From: Triatoma infestans
Lineage: Eukaryota; Arthropoda; Insecta; Hemiptera; Reduviidae
Assembly: GCA_011037195.1 (NCBI GenBank)
Contig: JAAEAF010000258.1
Span: forward strand, 62,001 to 126,000
Direction of reading: 5' to 3'
Length of the DNA: 64,000 nt
Part shown: piece after piece, positions 1-11,690 of the stretch
Numbering within the stretch: position 1 is the stretch's first letter
Layout: each line of letters begins with the position of its first letter
Made by a program: the position numbers and the translations under genes
Notes under the pieces: model-generated
What the model was told of the DNA's origin: nothing
Seen by the model: the letters and a program-made list of their open reading frames with translations, nothing else
Database searches by the model: none

Positions 1-55
1 TTTTTTTCAATCAGCAATAAAAAAATTATACAGACTGCTATTATATAATTTTCAG

Positions 56-247
56 TTTATGACATCTATTTTAGGTAGTGTTTATGCGACGATAGTAAAC
101 AAGATACTAATTTCTACAGTAATTAGAAACTACAAGCTTGAAACACATTTAACATTTGAACAATTAGTGTATAAATACTCCTTGCTATTGGATGTCAGCA
201 CGGGATATCCGATCAACATTAAGCGAAGGACTTTACCAAATAATTAA
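56..247 (+). CDS. Cytochrome P450 (CYP4-like), terminal exon, partial
   Basis: This is the C-terminal exon of a membrane-bound P450 monooxygenase. An acceptor (TTTTCAG) ends at 55 and the exon reads in frame to a TAA at 245-247. The peptide has the family's C-terminal pattern: a helix-L-like stretch with STVIRNYKLET, then a beta region ending GYPINIKRR, which matches the usual GYPxxLxxR end of CYP4 proteins. The heme-binding FxxGxRxCxG motif would lie in the preceding exon, outside the window. An AATAAA at 340-345 is a plausible poly(A) signal. Assignment to the P450 superfamily is fairly secure and to the CYP4 clan likely. Whether the gene is functional cannot be judged from one exon. Confidence 0.72.
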   Translation, partial: FMTSILGSVYATIVNKILISTVIRNYKLETHLTFEQLVYKYSLLLDVSTGYPINIKRRTLPNN

Positions 248-1675
248 ACTTTTCCGTCATAATAGACAAGCATACTTTTTTTTATACAAATCAAATGACG
301 TATATTTCCCTTTAATTACACTTTTTAATTCTATGTGAAAATAAATTTGATTTTCATGCCGATTGTTTTTTGGTACCCACCATTATAAATGATATTTTCT
401 ATCGAATTTATGTTTAATTTACTTGCTTGGTCAAAATAATTCCAAAAAATAAATATAGGTTAAATGAAAGTGTTTGTCCATCTTTTCTGGATGAGCAACT
501 TTGGACAATCGTAATCACTAGCAAATTAAAGGAAATTTGGAAATAAAATTAAAGATCTTCCCATTTTTCCTGGGAAATGGGATTGGTAGATAAATATTTT
601 TTTATGTTGACAACAATGAAATAATGTATCAATTGTTGTATAAAAATCAATTAACAATATGACACATTTTCTCTTTATGAGTAAAAAGTTTGTCCATCTG
701 TAATGAAAAAAGTACTGCCAATTTCCATATATATTAGTATTTAATTATATTAATTTTCTAGTAATAATCGGCAGTAATTTTATTAATATTTTTTTAATTA
801 AAATCAGCTGGTTCTCTATCTGGGATTCTTCATACACAAGCGAATCACAAGGAATTCACACACAAGTCTTACAAAACAAGCAATCATCATACCTATCAGA
901 CTTCTTGGAAGACAATCTACAATACCTACGGAAAGTGTTGACTGGAACAGTGTAGTTTAGCCAAACCTATAAACATTCGAACTTCCAATCCAAATACTTC
1001 GACAAATGTCTACTGTTTTCTCTCTACATGAAGAACACAACATTTCTTTCAGTACAACATTTTACAAAGACAAAATCTCTCATTGCTCTAATCCATTTGT
1101 ATAGTCTCTACTCTGTTTTACAATCGCTGACATTTTTCCTCACCGTTTAAAACGTCTATGGCTCCGAAATTTCCTTCTGAATTCATCAAGCAAACAGAAG
1201 ATATTGCTACTATTGAGCAGCTTCCCTTCGCCTGTTCATCACATCAAGGTTCAACCCACCTCATTCTATTTCCTTTTTCTACTACATTTATTCATACCTC
1301 TCTGGGTTTAATTATCTCCGGGCTTAAGGTTTAATTATTATTTCTTGGGTTGTGTAAGTAAAATCGAATGTTTACAAAATTATATGCATACTGCTGCGTG
1401 TACAGAACAGTATACGGAACAGCTAGCATGGTGGTCGGTGGCTTAACGACCCAACGTCTACAACGGCTGCTGCAGCATGCTATATAGTTGTGCCCTATCT
1501 TGACTGTTCAGTCAACAGATATCTGTTGATAGTGAAAGGAAGTAGACCACATAGGTGACAGTTTGATAATCCGTGTTCATGTTGATAGATAATAAAAAAA
1601 AATGGTAAACTATAGTATATAGTTACATTACACGTAATTAATTGATACTGATTTTAATAGACTAAAAATATGGAG
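248..1675. other. Intergenic, no gene recognised
   Basis: It holds the P450 3' flank with an AATAAA at 340-345, AT-rich unique-looking DNA, and a perfect 18-bp palindrome (TCAACAGATATCTGTTGA) at 1512-1529. I see no convincing exon. The stretch 840-1320 is less AT-rich but gives only short broken frames. Confidence 0.5.
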
Positions 1676-3420
1676 AGAAAAAAACGGACTGCCAGTGACA
1701 AACACCGAGAACAATCAGGCAGTTCAGAAACAACTAAAAATAAGAAAATACACTTTGACTATATGTAAATTCAAAGATGAATGGTTACAAAGAGATGAAT
1801 ATTGTAAAAAAAAAAAAAAAATATGGATAAAACATGATGGAGGAAAAGCGGTAAAAATTCATTCTAATAGCCGGAAAGATTTGACTGCAATAAAATGTGC
1901 TAAGGAAAATCAATTAATAACGTTGTTTTTTTCCAAAAACAAATTCACCTGATGCTGATGATTTAAAAGTAGCAATCATAAAATTATCACAAATTTACCA
2001 CGCCTTAAAACATAATCACAGTTATTGCAGCATTGACTGTGAAATGAAAATCAATTCGTTATTATATTTCGATTCCACAATTGGAAAAAAAAAATCAATG
2101 TGGCAGAATAAAGGCCGAAGCAATTGTTGAAAACTTGCTAGCGTCTAAGTCTATTCACGTATTTCTTGACGAAATTGGAATCAATAACGGCAAATCAATT
2201 CCATTTTCTTTGGCGAACGATGCAACAGAAAAATGTTCCCGATTGTAGCTCAATGTTTCCATTTAGGAAAAGGAATTCAAAATAGAATTATTGACTTTTA
2301 TGAATATCCAGACGAAAATTCTGAGGCCATTGCTACAAGATTATTGACTTGTCTTGAAGAATGTAAACTTATTAAGTCTAAGTTCTCATTGTGCAGATAA
2401 AGCATCTATTAATTTGGGCAAGAAGAAATCTGTATACATGAAATAACCCAATCTTAATCCAAAAATTTTGAAAATTAATTGTAACTGTCACGTAATACAT
2501 CATGCAGCCAGACACGCATGTAAAGCATGAAAACTTGGCATTAAAAGTATGTGCTGAATTTTCTATTAGGTCTAAAAGAATTAAGGAACTAAAAGATTGC
2601 TTTGATTTTTTTGGGGGGAATTGGAATATTAGACACGGTGAGAACAAGATACCTACCTAGGACTCTGGAAAAATTGTAAATACCTGGTCAGCGATAAAAG
2701 TTTATTTTATGTAAAACTGGTTGAAGAAGAAACGCAGAAAATAATTTGCAAAATTCGTTAATGACCATGAAGATGAGATTCGAGACGATAAATATTGTTT
2801 ATCTCTAGCCGAATGTTATATTTATTTTGTGCATCATTTTATGGGACTTATGAATCAGCATATTTTACAGCTTGAAATCAATCGGTAACATATTCCGAAT
2901 TGCATGACATAATGTTATCTTTGAAAAATAAACTGGGGAATTGATTAGAAGGTCAGTTTTTCAGTAGTAAAGTTAATACAAGTTTAGATTTCCTAACTAC
3001 CTATGAAAGACAAATTATTGTGACATAAAGGCTATTAATTACTTGGTAAAATTTTATAATTTTGAAAGCAGTCCATAAAATATTTTTCAATATTAAATCT
3101 TAGAAAGAACAATTTCAAATACCAAGATTTTTTTTTTTTTAGATGCTGCAAAATACGTAAATGCAGAAAGAATTACATGGCGATAAATTATATGATGATA
3201 TTTGCTTTTCTTAAAAATATCATTCCAAATATATTTTCCTCTGTTTCCACTGAACTACCAGAACTTGTTAGTAAGAGATTCTATCGATGCCTATAAGTAA
3301 TGCATATGTGGAACGAATATTTTCGATTATAATAAATATTTGGACAGACAATCGTAACAGTATGCCGGATTGAGCTGATAAAGGCAGAATGATGCATAAA
3401 AACTTAATTTTTACATGAGC
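1676..3420 (+). pseudogene. Decayed hAT-superfamily transposase
   Basis: Frames broken by many stops and shifts together read like a hAT transposase of the zinc-finger-862/ZBED-like type. The longest intact piece (1695-1952) gives KFKDEW...WIKHDGGKAVKIH, a BED/TTF-type zinc-binding start. Around 2340-2530 another frame gives HCADKASINLGKK, then LNPKILKINCNCHVIHHA, the insertion-domain pattern D-N-x-NFG...CxxHxxHN. At 3300-3380 comes AYVERIFSIIINIWTDNRNSM, the C-terminal hAT dimerisation motif. Domain order and spacing fit a full element of about 600 residues. The coding potential is clearly lost. I could not define terminal inverted repeats or the 8-bp target duplication expected of hAT elements. 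Confidence 0.7.
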
Positions 3421-5236
3421 TGTAAAAAATATTATGAATTCATAAAAAAAAAAAAAAAATTATAAAATGCCGATCTTGTAAAAGGCTGCGATGTCAAACA
3501 GGAAAAATCTGCGTAAAGCCACTAGGTTACAAAATGTGACATCCCAGCTCGAGTGGCCAGAGAAGAGAATGTACGATGTTTTGGGAGCGCCTGACTAACT
3601 GCCGTAGTTGATGCGCCCGGAAAAATAAATAAATAAATAAATTATTTATTATTATAATTACACTATTTTGCATATTATTTTACTTCTTATTTACCTGTTT
3701 TTATTTTATATGTAAATTGTTAAGATAGTTTTTTATTAGTTTACAACATACATAGTAACAATACATAGTATACTAAGTTCATTAGTATGCATAGTAACAA
3801 CTACACCACGTGTATTAGAATTATATTTAATTTGTAAGAATGTGTGTTTTGAATTGTTAATTTATGTCAATAAAAAAAATGCATAAGTATTGCAATTGCG
3901 ATTGCATCTGTATTAATTTTTTCTTTAGTCATCGTCTCCGGGCGAGACTTAGTTCTGAGGTAGCAACCATATTATTATTACGTAAAATGATAAAGATGTA
4001 TGTGGGAGTAAGGAGTAGGAAGAGATGGTATATTCTCTGTGGATATTAGCGCAATGAGCAGTTCTCAAGAAGAATAAAGATGAAAATATAAGGTTATATT
4101 TAACCAACTAACTACGTATATAATTCTCCCAGACAGGTGTGGGTAGTAATAAAATTTATAATTATAAAAACAATGAAATCTCTAACTCATGCGAAACAAT
4201 TGCATGTCACACTTGATATTGTGGCGGCCCTGTTTAGTGTTAACCTACCTTCTGGTTACTTTTGTTACTCGTTTTTTGTTTTATAGAACTAACGTAGTAC
4301 TATTGCTACCAGAATTATTTACTCGAGTTTGAGGTGTAGCTTTTCTTCTTATGGCCATTATTCAACTTGATATAGTTTTTATGTTTCATGTTTTTGTATA
4401 TGTATGTTTATGTAACTTCAAACTTATAAGTTATTTAATAAAAACCACAATATCATGCCTCTTGTTGGCTGTTTGTGGTAGTGAGGCATAAAGCCAAATC
4501 TACTACGAACTGGGAGTTCTATTTTGACATCTGTAGATGTTAATGTTTGTAGACACAATGTAGTAGTATTAATGTAATGTAGTATATAATAGTAAGCGAT
4601 ATAGATTTATATGTGCCATTCCAACCCTAGTGACCATAGATATGAAAGAAAGTGATTAGAGTGACATATAAACCTATCACTTTTATTTTAAAAAAATTTT
4701 ATGGATAAAATTGATTTTAATAATATTCTGGGTATCCTATAATTCTGGCTTAAAATTAAATGGCTAATAAAAATCTTATTTTCTAAAAATATTGTAACTT
4801 GAATCCCTACAAATTTTTATAATGTAATTGTAAGCCTAACTAATAAATCTTCCCCAATAAAGCCCAATAACTAATAAAGCCTAACTTCGAATTTTGAGAA
4901 TTGTAGCAAGGCGAAATTACTTTGCGTATTTCATATCGGATATTTTTATTTTTTTGGCTCCTTCAAAATATATTTGAAACTCATAATATATTTAAAGGAA
5001 ATAATTTATGTGTAGTGGTGGGCGACGATAAAAACTACTTTTCTTAAAGTAGGTTCTTGATAAATGTTTGGAAAATTTCAAATAGTTCACAGAATACTAA
5101 GTTATGCTTTATAAATTCATAGAGATTTCTAGTAGGTAAATTAGCTCTTGCACGAATAATTTGAGAATCCTAATGAACATGTATTATCATCCAGTAATGC
5201 TAGTGTCACAAGGGAACGAGCTCTCTTCAGAAATAA
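3421..5236. other. AT-rich intergenic DNA, no gene recognised
   Basis: It contains a short (AAAT)n run at about 3625-3645 and near-repeats of a CATAGTAACAA motif at 3745-3805, probably decayed flank of the hAT element. No coding pattern, RNA gene or complete mobile element was recognised. Confidence 0.45.
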
Positions 5237-5436
5237 TAATAATAATACACTTTATTTAAAAGAAAATATTACATTCAAAAATAAGTAAATTAGTGTTACA
5301 TATTGCATGGCATGAAGCCGTCTGCCAGAGTTTGGTTATTAATTTACATAAAAAGAAAAGCAAAATTGCATATAACAAAGAAAATTACTATTTTACTATT
5401 TTGTTTTATTATAATTATTACTTATGAAATTAGGTA

Positions 5437-8400
5437 TTAATGATTGATTTTATTTCTATAATCTAGAGCTTGTTGAACAATTTTTACAAAAACAAGGTAA
5501 TCAGTTATATTGGAGAGGTAAGAAATAACAAACTGTGATGAAAGTGAACCCATTCTAAAGTGTAATTGACGAATATGAGCCAGTGCAGAACATTGACATA
5601 AAAAGTGGAACATATCCTCTCGTTCATTTAGATTACACAAGTGGCACCGCTCTTTATCCGGGTCTTTATTGCACCATGGAACACAATTTAGATTGAGTAA
5701 TTCTCCCCTTATTTTAAACAATAGACACAAATCTTTAAGATTAACCTCTACATTTAGACCAACATTATATGTAGAGAGATCCCTATTAGTATCCAACAGC
5801 TCTTTATAAAGAAGGAAACGATCAGACTTCAGAGCACGATTCACAGACTCCTCCCGATCACTTGTTCTGATTTTCTCTAGCAAGACTGAAGCATAAGTTT
5901 TCCAGTCTGATAAATTATCTAGACTAAAACTGAATTCTATTGAGTATTTCTGCAAAAGATCCGACCAGCATTTAAACCATAAAATATTCTTTTTAACAAC
6001 TTCTGAGGCTACAATCTTCGTTAAACGGGAATCAGGAGAAGAAAGAATTTTAGTGCAATATTTAATATGAAGACTTAATGTGAAGAAAAAAACTTTGTTG
6101 ATGGAGCCCTCATGATGAATTATGTAGTTAGGAGTAAAACTGGGCAAAGCAAACACTTTTTTAACAAAATATCTTTGAAATTTCTCTATTTCTTCATAAC
6201 GCTGGTAGCCCCAGACTTGGGCAGCATAACATAATATTGACCGCTGTACAGTGTTGAAGACTTGATATTTGGATTTTAATGGAACTTGATTGTGAAAGAG
6301 AAAGTGGGACCAGACCCTATTCAGCCCTAACTTAGCTTGTGATATTTTGTCATTCAAGTGATGACGAAAGGAAAGGCGAGATGTTAAAACAACACCAAGA
6401 TATTTATAAGAATTGGTGACCTCTATTAGTGAACCTTTATATCTCCAATTTTCTAAGGAACCAAGTCTTCCGCCTTTCCTGAAGACAACCACTTTCGACT
6501 TGCTTAAATTTACTTTTAAGTTCCACTGGTCGTAATACTTTTGTAAAGAATTGATATGCCATTGTAAGCCTGTAGGGCTATCGGAAATGAGGACCACATC
6601 GTCCGCGTACAATAGCGCTTTGACTTTAGTGTCACCCACGGAGACTCCACCCTCTAGGGTGTCAGGAAGGTCGTCAAGGAATAGAGAAAATAATAGTGGG
6701 CTCAAAAGGCAGCCTTGTCTTACTCCTCCCGACACACCAAAAAAATCAGAAATGTCCTCTTTCCCTCGCACCGCAGAGCACGAATTGGAGTACAGGTTAT
6801 TTAAAATGGTAATAAATTTTGAAGAAATTCCAAGATTCAAAAGTTTCAGTATTAACAATTTATGATCTACTGTATCAAATGCTGAACTAAAATCAACAAA
6901 AAAACAATAGAGTTTCTGACCTTTTGTCAAGAATTTAATATTTATAAGATTAATTAAAACAAATAAATTGTCTATTGCCGAGTATATCCTTTTCTAAAAC
7001 CAGTTTGGCAATCGCTTAATAAATTATTTTGCTTTATATATGTTTCAAGGCGCGAGAGTAGGAGACCAGTAAAGATTTTACACATAGCATTTAAACAGGA
7101 AATGCCCCTGTAATTAGTTACATTATTGACATCACCTCGTTTGTATAATGGAAATATTATGGACTGACCAAAAGTTGCCGGGGTGCTTCCTATTTCAAAT
7201 ATATAATTGAAAGAATCTAATAATTTCTCCAAAAATATTGCAGGAGCATGTTTGTAAAATTCGTAAACAATTTGATCAGGACCTGGAGCTTTATTGTTTT
7301 TAGCTGTGGTAAGAACAAAAATCAGTTCCTCATAAGTAAACGGAGAATCTAAAACTGGAGAGGCAATATATGGTTGTGCATACAGAACAGGATCGGTAAA
7401 AGGAGGGTTAAGCAAAGTTTTAAAATGAAGTACCCAATCATCCAAATCAATATTATTACCGCAGATAAACTTTTGTGTTTTAAAAGTATTTACCAGATAC
7501 CAGAAGTCTTTGGAGTCTTTTACTGCTTTAAACTGGTCTACTACTGACCGAAAATATTCTTTTTTTTTATTAAAGCAAAGTGTCTTATAATCTCTTCTTT
7601 TACAATAGGCAGTTTTGACTGTTTCAGAGCTAGATGAACGAAATAAGTTTAATAATTTGAACAATCTTTTCCTACAACGGAGGCATTCATAATCAAACCA
7701 AGTTTTTTTGCGAAAAGCCCGAATATAAGAAGTATTATGTTTAGAGGAAAAACAGGAACTTAAGATACAAGACGTAAATACATCCGCATATTTTTGTGGA
7801 TCAGCAGGGAACGAGGACATCTCAGAAATATGTGTTTCCAAATTCATTTTATAACATTCTATATTTCTTTGTAACCAAGGCAACTGAGGTATGAGAGGTA
7901 ACAGCTGGGAGGAGTTAGGAGAGGTGTAAGAATCTGATTTCAGGTTCAACGTTAAAGAAAGCGGTAGGTGATCTGAAAATATTTCCGGTATGATTTTAAA
8001 GTTCTCAACAAGGGGGATACATTCAAACGAAACACACAAAGATCAATAACTGAGGAGCCCATAGCACCGATAAATGTATACTCACCCTCCGAGTCACCTG
8101 AAACACGACCATTCAACACAGTTAAATCAAAATTATCAAATAGTTCCAACAGTTGAGTTCCGTTACTGTTTAATATTCCATCTTTGGTTGTTCTAGTAGG
8201 GAATACCCTAGGATTATCTACAAACAAGTCATCTGGAAGAGTCTGTGAGTCCCCTATTCTGGAATTAAAATCACCAATTAAAATTATTTGTCTGCTTGAG
8301 AAGTGCTGAAGTAAGTTTTTTAAAGTGTTAAAGTCACGATCCCAAAAATTACAGTTTAAATATACTGGAACTACGATATATGTGAATTTTTACTCCTAAT

Positions 8401-8742
8401 ATTTATAAAACTGATGCCTGCATATTCAGAGAAATAAGCTAACTTTTGAAAAATGTTAAGTTTAATACCATAAACAGCTCCACCTATAGCACGGCCATAT
8501 TTAGAATGTTTAATAGCTGGTACCCAAATTAATTTGTAATCTGAAAAGTAACTTGTATAAAAACTAAAGCAATCTTCTGTCACAAAAGTCTCTAAAAAAA
8601 TAAATACATCATAATTTTTACGAAAAAAATTAAAAAAGAACTGATCATGTAACTTGTTTTTTAAGCCAGCAATATTAAGAGAAACAAAAGATAAATTCTT
8701 AGTCAAAACTTTTTTTTTACCAGAGTCAAAGTTTTTATTCAC
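5437..8742 (-). pseudogene. LINE ORF2: APE-type endonuclease and reverse transcriptase, frameshifted
   Basis: ORF2 nicks target DNA and reverse transcribes the element RNA. It is read in pieces. 8371-8742 begins the endonuclease (SFVSLNIAGLKNK, then FLETF). The next piece, about 7952-8370, has the GDFNSR and SSVIDLC motifs. The SDHLPL motif and the RT N-terminal part lie in 6972-8039 (KAPGPDQ, then YRGISCLNAM). The core lies in 5437-6930 with FFVDFSSAFD at residues 10-19, GVRQGCLLSPLL at 69-80 and the catalytic YADD at 108-111. A C-terminal Cys/His motif (C429, C432, H442, C445) follows. Register changes occur near 8370, 8000 and 6950, so the copy is inactive. All catalytic motifs remain readable, which suggests relatively recent decay. 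Confidence 0.82.
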
Positions 8743-8766
8743 GTCTTCCTGGCAGACATCGAGTCC

Positions 8767-9725
8767 TCAAGAAACTGGTCCTTTTGCAGATGACAACGCC
8801 GGTTGATTGATTCTTCGAGCACCTTTTTGAGGGAAGTAATCCTTAGGTAAAGTGTTGGCAATAAGAGATGAAACAAAGTCGGAAAGATCCGCTCCCACTA
8901 TTTCATTTAGTTTGGTAATCCCATTCACTCTGCCAAACAATACTCCAGTATGATTGCACCAAAAAAAATTTTCTCCTTCAACAACCAAACAATTAGACTT
9001 GAGAAAAGTTTTTAGGCGCCCATTTAATCTTGAAATCTCCTTGCGCACTAAAAGGAGTTTATTTCTCTTAATTCTTGTACCCACGGATAAATCTTGATGT
9101 ATAACAAAGCCAGAGTTTCTCAAAATTCGGGGTGCACTGAGAACGTTAATTTTATCTTGTTGTCTTATAAACGGCACCATTATTGGGCAATTAGAATCAG
9201 GAGAACCGAGTGGAAAAGCATGAATATTTTCGATTTGTATATTAACTTTTAATACTTCGGTACAAAACTCAGTAACAATCTGGGTAAAACTTTTGTTTAA
9301 ATTGCACTTAATGCCTTTAAAAATTAAATTGCTCCGACGGGATTATTGTCTAATTCCTCCATAAGATTTTCATTTTTCAATTGAACTTCCTTCAAATAAT
9401 CCACGTCTCTTCTTAATTGTTTATTTTCTTCTTTGAGAGAAATAAAAGAATCTTTTATTGAGTTTACATCCTCCTTTGTGGGTAGGAACTTTAATTTTGA
9501 GTCCAAAACTTCTGAAATAATAGCTGTAAGTTTGGAGTCCAATAAATCTGAGAGGGCGTCCTTAATTTTTGAATCAATTTGAGTTAAAATTGAATCTGTG
9601 AGGTGAGAAACTGAAGGTGACGTAACTTCTAGTGGCCCACTAGTATTAGGCATTTCAATTTTATCAGATGAAACTTTCCTACAAAAACGGTGGAGAGAAT
9701 CAGGGGAACTTCTAGCTCTCTTCAA
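8767..9725 (-). pseudogene. LINE ORF1: coiled-coil RNA-binding protein, frameshifted
   Basis: The N-terminal piece (9324-9725, 133 residues) has a serine-rich head and a long heptad-like region (IDSKIKDALSDLLDSKL onward), predicted to form a coiled coil for trimerisation as in L1-type ORF1 proteins. After a break at about 9320 the RRM-like middle continues in another frame (9180-9323), and the basic C-terminal piece follows in 8767-9180 (KLLLVRKEISRLNGRLK). Order and composition match the intact ORF1 of the sister copy at 15471-16319. It ends 24 bp before ORF2 starts. Function as a nucleic-acid chaperone in the RNP is inferred from the family, not shown here. Confidence 0.68.
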
Positions 9726-9780
9726 ATTAATATTTGAAGAACTGTTGAGATATGATCGAGTTTATCTGACATAGAAGGTT

Positions 9781-10070
9781 AAAGAAAAGTTTTTATTTTT
9801 ATTTTTCTTTTTTTCCCTTCAAAATTAAGCGTTATTGAGCGTGTACAACTATTATTCTTTAGGGCTTTATTAAGGCTCACAATTCAAACGCCCGATTCTT
9901 AAGTAAGATTGGAAACGTCAAGAACTCATTGCCGCTTAAAAATATTCAAACGGATGTTTGGATGGTGGGTGCATTTGCTGAAGTCAGAGGATAGCAGAAT
10001 AATCAAAATATGTTATTTAAGGTTGGCCCTTAGTAGAGGGGAAATGGTTCTGGCGCAATTTTTTTCAAAA
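9781..10070. other. Short intergenic stretch
   Basis: It contains runs of T and A next to the LINE 5' end and AT-rich sequence up to the C-rich repeat block. No gene was seen. Confidence 0.4.
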
Positions 10071-10079
10071 TGGCGACCA

Positions 10080-10620
10080 CCCCCCACCCCCTAAGCCGCC
10101 CGCCCTCCCCTTTATCCCCACCCCTATCTAGGCTACGTCCACTTACCACCACCCCTCTCCCACTGACCAATCATCGAACTGGATGAGCACTTAGGCCACG
10201 TCCACTTGCCCCACCCTTATTCCAACGACCACCAATCATCGAACTGGATGAGAACTTAGGCTACACCCACTAACCGCCCTACCACCGGCCAAGCACTTAG
10301 GCCACGCCTGCATACCCCCTCCCACTAACTTATCATCCAAATCGATGGCTCCATTTTCTTTCCACTCCCACCTCCTAACTTATCGTCCAATCTCTTGGCC
10401 GTATTATCTCCTCCCCCTACCCACTCATTAACCTAATATCCAATCCATTACCCCCACTCCTGAATTTATCATCCAATCCGATGACCATTTTCTTCTCCCA
10501 CTGATTAACCTAACATCCAAATAGATGACGCTATTTTCTTTTCACCCCCCTCCTTAAACTCTCCTCCAAACCGATGACTCCATTTTCTTTCCACCTCCCT
10601 GTCAATCCACGCCCACAACA
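10080..10620. repeat. C-rich tandem repeat block (minisatellite-like)
   Basis: Two degenerate tandem units lie side by side. From about 10126 to 10330 a unit of roughly 40-65 bp repeats, starting with GGCYACGYCCACT; the first copies also share CAATCATCGAACTGGATGAG. From about 10330 to 10590 a C-rich unit of about 50-65 bp repeats with CATCCAA-CGATG and CCATTTTCTTT blocks. The composition (plus strand C-rich, minus strand G-rich) differs sharply from the AT-rich surroundings. It is bordered by ATGGCG motifs at about 10068 and 10621. Confidence 0.7.
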
Positions 10621-10663
10621 AGATGGCGGAACCTAAAACTTAACACACCACCCTCTCCTGACT

Positions 10664-10802
10664 CTAGGCTGGAGGATTATTTTTTTTTTTTATTTTATAT
10701 GAAAAAACTTGTCATACCTGCAATTCGAACCTACAATCTTTAGGTTGGAAGTCGCATCACCCTAACCACTCGGCCATAATAGTCCTCTCGCTAGCTGTCG
10801 TT
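10664..10802 (-). repeat. tRNA-like SINE head, copy 1
   Basis: On the minus strand an A-box-like TGGCCGAGTGG is followed at normal tRNA distance by a B-box-like GGTTCGAATTG and then a T-run, the arrangement of an internal RNA polymerase III promoter with terminator. The A box most resembles Ser/Leu tRNAs. The acceptor stem does not pair, so this is not called a functional tRNA. The unit repeats 200 bp away as copy 2. Confidence 0.55.
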
Positions 10803-10862
10803 TTCAACATACAGTTCTACTCTTAACTTACCCACCCCTTGCCGTCATCACCTTACTCTGGG

Positions 10863-10995
10863 CGAGAGGAGAATTATTTTTTATAATATATGAAAAAAAC
10901 TTGTCTTACCTGCGATTCGATCCTACAATCTTTAGGTTGGAAGTCCATCACCATAACCAGTCGGCCACAATGGTCCTCTCGCTAGCTATAATTTT
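10863..10995 (-). repeat. tRNA-like SINE head, copy 2
   Basis: A second copy of the same tRNA-like unit: A-box-like TGGCCGACTGG, the shared block CTTCCAACCTAAAGATTGTA and B-box-like GGATCGAATCG. It is flanked by inverted GCGAGAGGA / TCCTCTCGC. Homology with copy 1 continues downstream to about 11040, so this is a direct duplication of about 170-200 bp, not two independent tRNA genes. Confidence 0.55.
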
Positions 10996-11104
10996 CAACG
11001 TACACTTCTATCTTAATCCCCGCACTATCATAATTTTATTTCCGCTCAACCCACTCACCAAAAATTCAGTTAGGAAGAGAACAATATGGCGGAGTGGCAT
11101 CTAA

Positions 11105-11519
11105 CTTTCACCACACAATCAAAATAATAATAAAAAAAGATTGACTTACCCCTTCCAGCTGCCTGATGCTGCTGATATTTCACTCTTCTTAACACGACAC
11201 GCACTTACACAGAACTGAACTGCATCTAGCAAAACAATCTACTATAGTAACGTTTATCCCCACTCCTATGACGTCATTGCTAGTTGGGGCATGCGCATAT
11301 CTGCCGCTGCCTTATAGATTAGAAATATCGATTTTATTATATTGAATAATAAAACCAATGCCTTTTCAATATATTATTCGTCTGGCGTCACAACCAATAG
11401 CCTTGCCACTGTCTTATAGATTAAAAATATACATAATTATTACCACTGCCTTCTAGACAAATTCCCATTCAGATAACAGGTACTCAAATTTAGATTAACA
11501 TACGTGCTAGAAAGTAGAG
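11105..11519. other. Intergenic with an imperfect direct repeat
   Basis: Two imperfect 26-bp direct repeats (TATAGATTA-AAATAT preceded by GCCRCTG) lie at about 11302-11327 and 11405-11430. No gene was recognised. Confidence 0.4.
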
Positions 11520-11690
11520 GGCTTCATAGCCAGCACCAAGCGGGATTTCGCAGGAGGGAGATGGCGATCATTTGCAACGCGATATGCTTGCTGATCGTGG
11601 AGCGCCCACTACGGAATCCAAACTGGTGGTGAGGCATAATTTGGAGCGAGTCTAGTAATGGTAGTCGTCTATAAGGTATACAATGTGTAA
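11520..11690 (-). pseudogene. Jockey-type LINE reverse transcriptase fragment
   Basis: On the minus strand one frame reads RRLPLLDSLQIMPHHQFGF followed by RSGRSTI, the conserved block around RT motif 2a (LLPxLxKxxExxxPxHQFGFRxxxST) of Jockey-like elements. It lasts only about 45 residues and then runs into stops. It is an isolated dead fragment; the limits are approximate. Confidence 0.6.

Larger units (their letters stand above)
5237..9780 (-). mobile_element. Non-LTR retrotransposon (LINE), nearly full length, two ORFs
   Basis: A minus-strand element of about 4.5 kb. It starts near 9780, has an ORF1-type coiled-coil protein (8767-9725) and an endonuclease plus reverse transcriptase ORF2 (5437-8742), and ends in a 3' tail that reads AATAAAGTGT followed by (ATT)n on its own strand (plus strand 5237-5257). 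Microsatellite 3' tails are common in several LINE clades. A second, diverged copy of the same family lies at about 15440-18434 on the plus strand. Clade is not assigned: the RT has no RNase H domain and carries a C-terminal Cys/His motif. No target-site duplication was found because the 5' end is not sharply defined. Confidence 0.8.
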
